From positions 1 through 17,550 of the forward strand of contig CAJKHT010000055.1 in assembly GCA_905199755.1 (NCBI GenBank): a stretch of DNA of 17,550 nt. Direction: 5' to 3'. Every line of letters starts with the position of its first letter. Position 1 is the stretch's first letter. Positions 14,048-17,550 of the stretch are shown here, piece after piece. This DNA is from an uncultured Eubacteriales bacterium. Its GTDB lineage: Bacteria > Bacillota > Clostridia > UBA1381. Position numbers and translations under genes: made by a program. Under the pieces are notes generated by a model. It was not told the origin of the DNA and searched no databases. It worked only from the letters and a program-made list of their open reading frames with translations.

Positions 14048-15786
14048 CATTGCTCAGCATCATGCGGTGTCACATAAAGCGTGTTGTAGCAGTCATATAT
14101 AACCATGCCGGGCTTTGCACCGTTGGGCTTTTTTACATTTTTAATCTGCGTATAATCAACCGGAACCTGTGAGGACTCACGTGCTTTTGAATAATATGCG
14201 GCAAGCTGTGCGGCAAAAAGAATTGTGCTGTCGGGGACGTCCTTGTTTATGCCGAGCTTTATAACAGTGTGCGAGCCGTGAATATTTTTTGTGTGGAACC
14301 ATATATCCGATGAATTTGCTATTTTAAGAGTCAGATAATCATTTTGTGTGTTATTTTTTCCTACATAAACATCAAATCCGTCGGGACTTACGAAGTGCAG
14401 CGGCTGCGGACGCGTCTGCTTTTGCTGCTTTTGAGAGGTTCTGCGTTTCATATATCCCTGTTCGGCAAGCTCTGCGCGGATTGCGTTAAGGTCTGCTTCC
14501 GTTTCGGCATTGCAGAGTGCGGTAAGCGTACTTTCAAGGTAATATAAATCCGCCTGTGCTGTTTCCAACTGCCGTGCCGCCTCAATTTCGGCTGTTTTTG
14601 CTTTATTGTATTTTTTGTAATAACGCTGTGCATTTTGTGATGGAGAAAGCTGCGGATCGAGTGCAATTGTTACCGCAGGCATGCCCTCCGCATAATAATC
14701 GGTAACTTCGGCGGATTTCATGCCGTCGGTAAGCATGTACAGGTTTGCGGTCAGCAAATCACCCGCAACCTTGTATTTTTCTTTGTTTTCGGCATCGGAA
14801 AGCGTTTTTCTCAAAATATTAAGCTTTTTTGTGATACGTTCAATATTGTTGTTTAAAAGCTTTATCAAATCGGCGCTTTTCTGATGCATTCTTTCATGCA
14901 TGTCACGCATAGTATAAAAATCATCAAGCAGCAGACTGATGCTTTCATAGGGGATAATTTCCGCCATTGATTCGTATTGGCGTATGTTTACGGAACTGAA
15001 ATCACGGATTTTGCCGCTTTTATTTTCACGTATCATGCATGGAGAAAACTTATTTTCCTTTATCTGTTCGGAAAAACGTATTGCTTCTGCCTTGAGAGCA
15101 CTCTGCTTGTTCAGATTAAGCTCTGCATTTTTTATATCAGTTCTTCCGAATACGGTGTAAACAATTTCGCGTGCGGTAAGCGGACTTATACCCGAAATTG
15201 CGGACATAAGCGATTTGTCTGCTGTTTGTGGCAGAGAAAAATCAAATTCCGTTTGCACTGAAATATCGGTAAGCGGAGTTTTATCCTGTTTTGGGGGATA
15301 TTGATAGGTCAGTCCGGGCAATATTTGCCTTACGGAGCTGACGGTGAAATCAACATGCTTTACAGCATCAATAATTTTCATATCATCATTTACAAAAATT
15401 ATATTCGAGTGCCGTCCCATGATTTCTATAATAATATGTTTTTTTGTAAGGTCGCCGAGCTCATCGTAGCTTTCAAATGAAAGTCTGACAATTCGCTCAA
15501 AACCAATTTGCTCGATGCCGATTATTTTTGCACTGCCGATGTGCTTTCTCAAAAGCATGCAGAAAAGCGGTGCGGTTTTTGGATTTTGCTTGCTCTGAGC
15601 GGTGAAGTGTATACGCGGATTTGTGCTTGAAGCCGACAAAAGCAGCTTCAGCTTGTTTTCGGGGGTGCGTATATTAATAATTATTTCATCTTTTTCGGGC
15701 TGGGATATTTTATCTGTTCTGCCGTTTATTATAAGCGGCTTTATTTCATTTACAAGGCAGCGGACTGCCGGTGCATCAAGTGCCAT
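14047..15786 (-). CDS. rqcH: Ribosome quality control protein RqcH (NFACT family)
   Basis: RqcH, formerly called fibronectin-binding protein FbpA, binds obstructed 50S subunits carrying peptidyl-tRNA and recruits Ala-tRNA to add C-terminal alanine tails that mark the chain for degradation. The 579 residues show the NFACT-N domain (MALDAPAVRCLVNEI start, FCMLLRKHI, IIEIMGRHSNII), a central helix-hairpin and coiled-coil region (about 200-440) and the NFACT-R domain (FVSPDGFDVYVGKNNTQNDY, DIWFHTKNIHGSH, AAYYSKARESSQVPVDYT). The conserved Asp-Arg pair needed for tailing in B. subtilis (97/98) reads Glu97-Arg98. AAGGAGAT precedes the ATG. The gene is transcribed alone, divergent from nfnA. Confidence 0.95.
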   Translation of the reverse strand: MALDAPAVRCLVNEIKPLIINGRTDKISQPEKDEIIINIRTPENKLKLLLSASSTNPRIHFTAQSKQNPKTAPLFCMLLRKHIGSAKIIGIEQIGFERIVRLSFESYDELGDLTKKHIIIEIMGRHSNIIFVNDDMKIIDAVKHVDFTVSSVRQILPGLTYQYPPKQDKTPLTDISVQTEFDFSLPQTADKSLMSAISGISPLTAREIVYTVFGRTDIKNAELNLNKQSALKAEAIRFSEQIKENKFSPCMIRENKSGKIRDFSSVNIRQYESMAEIIPYESISLLLDDFYTMRDMHERMHQKSADLIKLLNNNIERITKKLNILRKTLSDAENKEKYKVAGDLLTANLYMLTDGMKSAEVTDYYAEGMPAVTIALDPQLSPSQNAQRYYKKYNKAKTAEIEAARQLETAQADLYYLESTLTALCNAETEADLNAIRAELAEQGYMKRRTSQKQQKQTRPQPLHFVSPDGFDVYVGKNNTQNDYLTLKIANSSDIWFHTKNIHGSHTVIKLGINKDVPDSTILFAAQLAAYYSKARESSQVPVDYTQIKNVKKPNGAKPGMVIYDCYNTLYVTPHDAEQ

Positions 15787-15824
15787 GATTATCTCCTTTA
15801 TGTTTTACTGTGTGTTTAATGCCT

Positions 15825-15853
15825 ATTATACCACATATATGCTGATTTTTAAA
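15825..15853 (-). promoter_or_regulatory. Sigma-A promoter of rqcH
   Basis: On the minus strand TTTAAA (15848-15853), 17 bases and TATAAT (15825-15830) give a good sigma-A promoter. The leader before the rqcH ATG is about 35 bases. Confidence 0.7.
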
Positions 15854-15867
15854 GACAAAATAAAAGT

Positions 15868-15890
15868 TTTTTTGCATTAAGTGCAAAAAA
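15868..15890. promoter_or_regulatory. Inverted repeat between the rqcH and nfnA promoters
   Basis: TTTTTTGCA (15868-15876) and TGCAAAAAA (15882-15890) are perfect complements around the 5-base centre TTAAG. The repeat lies between the two divergent -35 boxes, 14 bases from each, which suits an operator. As a terminator it would lack a tail outside the stem and has no gene to terminate. Confidence 0.4.
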
Positions 15891-15904
15891 GTAATGAAAC
15901 AGCC

Positions 15905-15933
15905 TTGAAAGTTTTGCGGATATATGATAATAT
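15905..15933 (+). promoter_or_regulatory. Sigma-A promoter of nfnAB
   Basis: TTGAAA (15905-15910), a 17-base spacer and TAATAT (15928-15933) form a sigma-A promoter. Two tandem copies of TATAAATATG (15931-15950) overlap and follow the -10 box. Confidence 0.65.
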
Positions 15934-16001
15934 AAATATGTATAAATATGCAGAATGACGGCATGTATACCGTGATTTAATATAGGAAAGGAATGAATCA
16001 A

Positions 16002-16853
16002 ATGGCATATAAGATTGTCAGGAAAGACGTGCTTAATCCGCAGATTTTTCTGATGGAGGTTGAAGCGCCGCTGATAGCAAAAAAGGCGGAGCCGGGACAG
16101 TTTATTATTTTGAGAATTGACGAATACGGAGAACGTGTTCCGTTTACAATCGCCGATTTTGACCGTGAAAAGGGAACGGTTACGATTATAGTTCAGATAG
16201 TGGGAAAAACCACAAAAGATTTGGCGAAGCTTGAAGCAGGGGAAGAACTGCTGGACTTTGCAGGCCCTCTGGGAATGCCTACGCCGCTTGACGGCAAAAA
16301 GAAAGTTGCCGTTATAGGAGGCGGTCTGGGTACCGCGATTGCATATCCGCAGGCAAAAAAGCTTCATGAGCTGGGAGCTGAGGTTACGGTAATAACAGGC
16401 TTCAGGAATAAAGAGCTTGTAATTCTTGAGGAAGAACTTAAAAAGGTTGCCGATAAGCTGATAATAGCTACCGATGACGGTTCAAACGGTAATCAGGGGT
16501 TTGTTACCGATATGCTGCAAAAAGAGATTGAAGCCGGAGAAAAATTTGATGAGGTTATAGCAATCGGACCGCTTGTGATGATGAAATTTGTCTGTAAGCT
16601 GACAGAAAAGTATGATATTCCGACAACGGTGAGCATGAATCCGATAATGATTGACGGTACGGGAATGTGCGGCGGCTGCCGTGTAACGGTAGGCGGCGAA
16701 ACGAAGTTTGCATGTGTGGACGGTCCGGACTTTGACGGACATAAGATTGACTGGGACAGCGCAATGAAGCGCGGCAGAATGTTTAAGGACTACGAAAAGC
16801 GTTCGTGTGATGAAGGTCACTGCCGTATAGGAAGAACAAATAACGCTGAATAA
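16002..16853 (+). CDS. nfnA: NADH-dependent ferredoxin:NADP+ oxidoreductase subunit A
   Basis: NfnA (also called SudB) binds FAD and a 2Fe-2S cluster. With NfnB it couples NADPH oxidation and production to NADH and ferredoxin by flavin-based electron bifurcation. The 283 residues show the flavin domain (EPGQFIILR, then RVPFTIADFD), the nucleotide-binding domain beginning VAVIGGGLGTAIAYPQAK, and the cluster-binding tail DGTGMCGGCRVTVGG, followed by FACVDGPDFDGH. Two in-frame ATGs compete, 15993 and 16002. AAAGGA touches the first and is about 10 bases from the second, and family members usually begin MAYKIV, so I chose 16002. The nfnB gene starts 24 bases downstream. Confidence 0.93.
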   Translation: MAYKIVRKDVLNPQIFLMEVEAPLIAKKAEPGQFIILRIDEYGERVPFTIADFDREKGTVTIIVQIVGKTTKDLAKLEAGEELLDFAGPLGMPTPLDGKKKVAVIGGGLGTAIAYPQAKKLHELGAEVTVITGFRNKELVILEEELKKVADKLIIATDDGSNGNQGFVTDMLQKEIEAGEKFDEVIAIGPLVMMKFVCKLTEKYDIPTTVSMNPIMIDGTGMCGGCRVTVGGETKFACVDGPDFDGHKIDWDSAMKRGRMFKDYEKRSCDEGHCRIGRTNNAE

Positions 16854-16877
16854 GATGATTGTCAGGAGGATTAAAAA

Positions 16878-17504
16878 ATGCCTAATATGAGAGCGGACAA
16901 AAATCCGATGCCGGAGCAGTGTCCGAATGTAAGAAATAAAAACTTTCTTGAAGTAACAACGGGTTATACGGAGGAAATGGCTTTGGACGAGGCACAGAGA
17001 TGCCTTAACTGTAAGCATAAGCCTTGTATGCAGGGCTGCCCCGTAAGTGTAAAAATCCCGGAATTTATTGCACTTGTTGCAGACGGAAAATTTGAAGAAG
17101 CATACTTAAAAATAAAAGAAACAAACGCACTTCCGGCTGTTTGCGGCAGAGTTTGTCCGCAGGAAAAGCAGTGTGAGTCAAAGTGTGTAAGAGGAATTAA
17201 GGGTGAGCCTGTCGGCATAGGCAGACTGGAGCGCTTTGTTGCGGATTATCACATGAAGCATGCGGAGGATAAAATCGAAATACCCGAATGGAACGGAAAA
17301 AAAGCCGCCGTTGTAGGCTCAGGTCCGTCTGGACTTACCGCTGCCGGAGATTTGGCTAAAAAGGGATATAAGGTAACGGTTTACGAAGCATTCCATACGG
17401 CAGGCGGCGTTTTGATGTATGGTATCCCCGAATTCAGACTTCCTAAGGATATTGTGCAGAAAGAAATTAAAAACCTGAAAGCTATGGGTGTTGATAATTA
17501 TTGA
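16878..17504 (+). CDS. nfnB: NfnB, N-terminal part (truncated)
   Basis: NfnB (SudA, similar to the glutamate synthase small subunit) normally has about 460 residues. It carries two 4Fe-4S clusters and the bifurcating FAD. Here 208 residues are present. The N-terminal cluster domain is complete, with CLNCKHKPCMQGCP (about 43-56) and CGRVCPQEKQCESKC. The FAD-binding GSGPSGLTAAG and the GGVLMYGIPEFRLPK loop follow. The family match runs to LKAMGV near 17490. It is then replaced by DNY and a TGA, where related proteins continue through the second half of the FAD domain and the NADPH domain. AGGAGG precedes the ATG. The product would lack the NADPH site. The cut is either a deletion or an assembly join. 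Confidence 0.88.
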   Translation: MPNMRADKNPMPEQCPNVRNKNFLEVTTGYTEEMALDEAQRCLNCKHKPCMQGCPVSVKIPEFIALVADGKFEEAYLKIKETNALPAVCGRVCPQEKQCESKCVRGIKGEPVGIGRLERFVADYHMKHAEDKIEIPEWNGKKAAVVGSGPSGLTAAGDLAKKGYKVTVYEAFHTAGGVLMYGIPEFRLPKDIVQKEIKNLKAMGVDNY

Positions 17505-17550
17505 TGCATCCGGTCTGTATGTAATTCCAGGACTTGTCGATATCCATATT
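17488..17550 (+). pseudogene. Amidohydrolase fragment, cut at both ends
   Basis: The +1 frame relative to nfnB reads IIIDASGLYVIPGLVDIHI and runs off the window end. This is the N-terminal metal-site block of amidohydrolases (DASG, VxPGLVDIHxH), seen in N-acetylglucosamine-6-phosphate deacetylases, dihydroorotases and hydantoinases. The usual 40-50 residues before this block are missing, because the frame meets a stop at 17476-17478 within nfnB sequence. A GTG at 17488 could serve as a start only by chance. The precise family cannot be told from about 19 residues. Confidence 0.6.

Overview
The window looks like chromosomal DNA from a low-to-mid GC, spore-forming member of the Clostridia (Firmicutes). 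The evidence is a CIRCE-controlled hrcA-grpE-dnaK operon, an alpha/beta-type small acid-soluble spore protein, an RqcH/NFACT protein, a Clostridia-type acidic zinc-ribbon protein after efp, Firmicutes-type AGGAGG ribosome binding sites and sigma-A promoters with 17-bp spacers. I saw no rRNA, tRNA, CRISPR array, transposase or phage gene. No gene-free stretch exceeds 300 bases.

Layout. 1-1145: efp and a small acidic zinc-ribbon gene, closed by an intrinsic terminator. 1169-2272: hemW. 2272-5961: a palindrome, a sigma-A promoter, a perfect CIRCE operator, then hrcA, grpE, dnaK and a strong hairpin. 6019-10158: dnaJ with its own CIRCE-free promoter, followed closely by a hisD-like gene, a hisB-like gene and a HAD phosphatase-like gene. 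10164-11219 (minus): an intact reading frame that aligns along its length with galactokinases but lacks every catalytic motif. 11318-12324: a perfect-consensus promoter and a ROK-family glucokinase, ending in a bidirectional terminator shared with the spore protein gene (minus, 12399-12575). 12719-14021: two metallophosphoesterases (second YfcE-like). 14047-15786 (minus): rqcH. 15905-17504: nfnA and the 5' part of nfnB. NfnB stops after 208 residues at a junction with an out-of-frame amidohydrolase fragment that runs off the window end.

Most of this is housekeeping: translation (EF-P, RqcH ribosome rescue), protein folding (HrcA/GrpE/DnaK/DnaJ), heme trafficking (HemW), electron bifurcation between NADH, ferredoxin and NADPH (NfnAB), and sporulation.

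The unusual part is 7214-11333. The HisD-like and HisB-like proteins both carry substitutions at residues that bind metal or substrate in the genuine histidine enzymes. They travel with a HAD hydrolase and no other his gene in view. This looks like a repurposed dehydratase/phosphatase/dehydrogenase cassette acting on a non-histidine substrate. Beside it lies a galactokinase-fold pseudokinase, divergently transcribed from a glucokinase gene through overlapping -10 boxes. The pathway assignment is inference; the residue changes are read from the sequence and from remembered family sequences.
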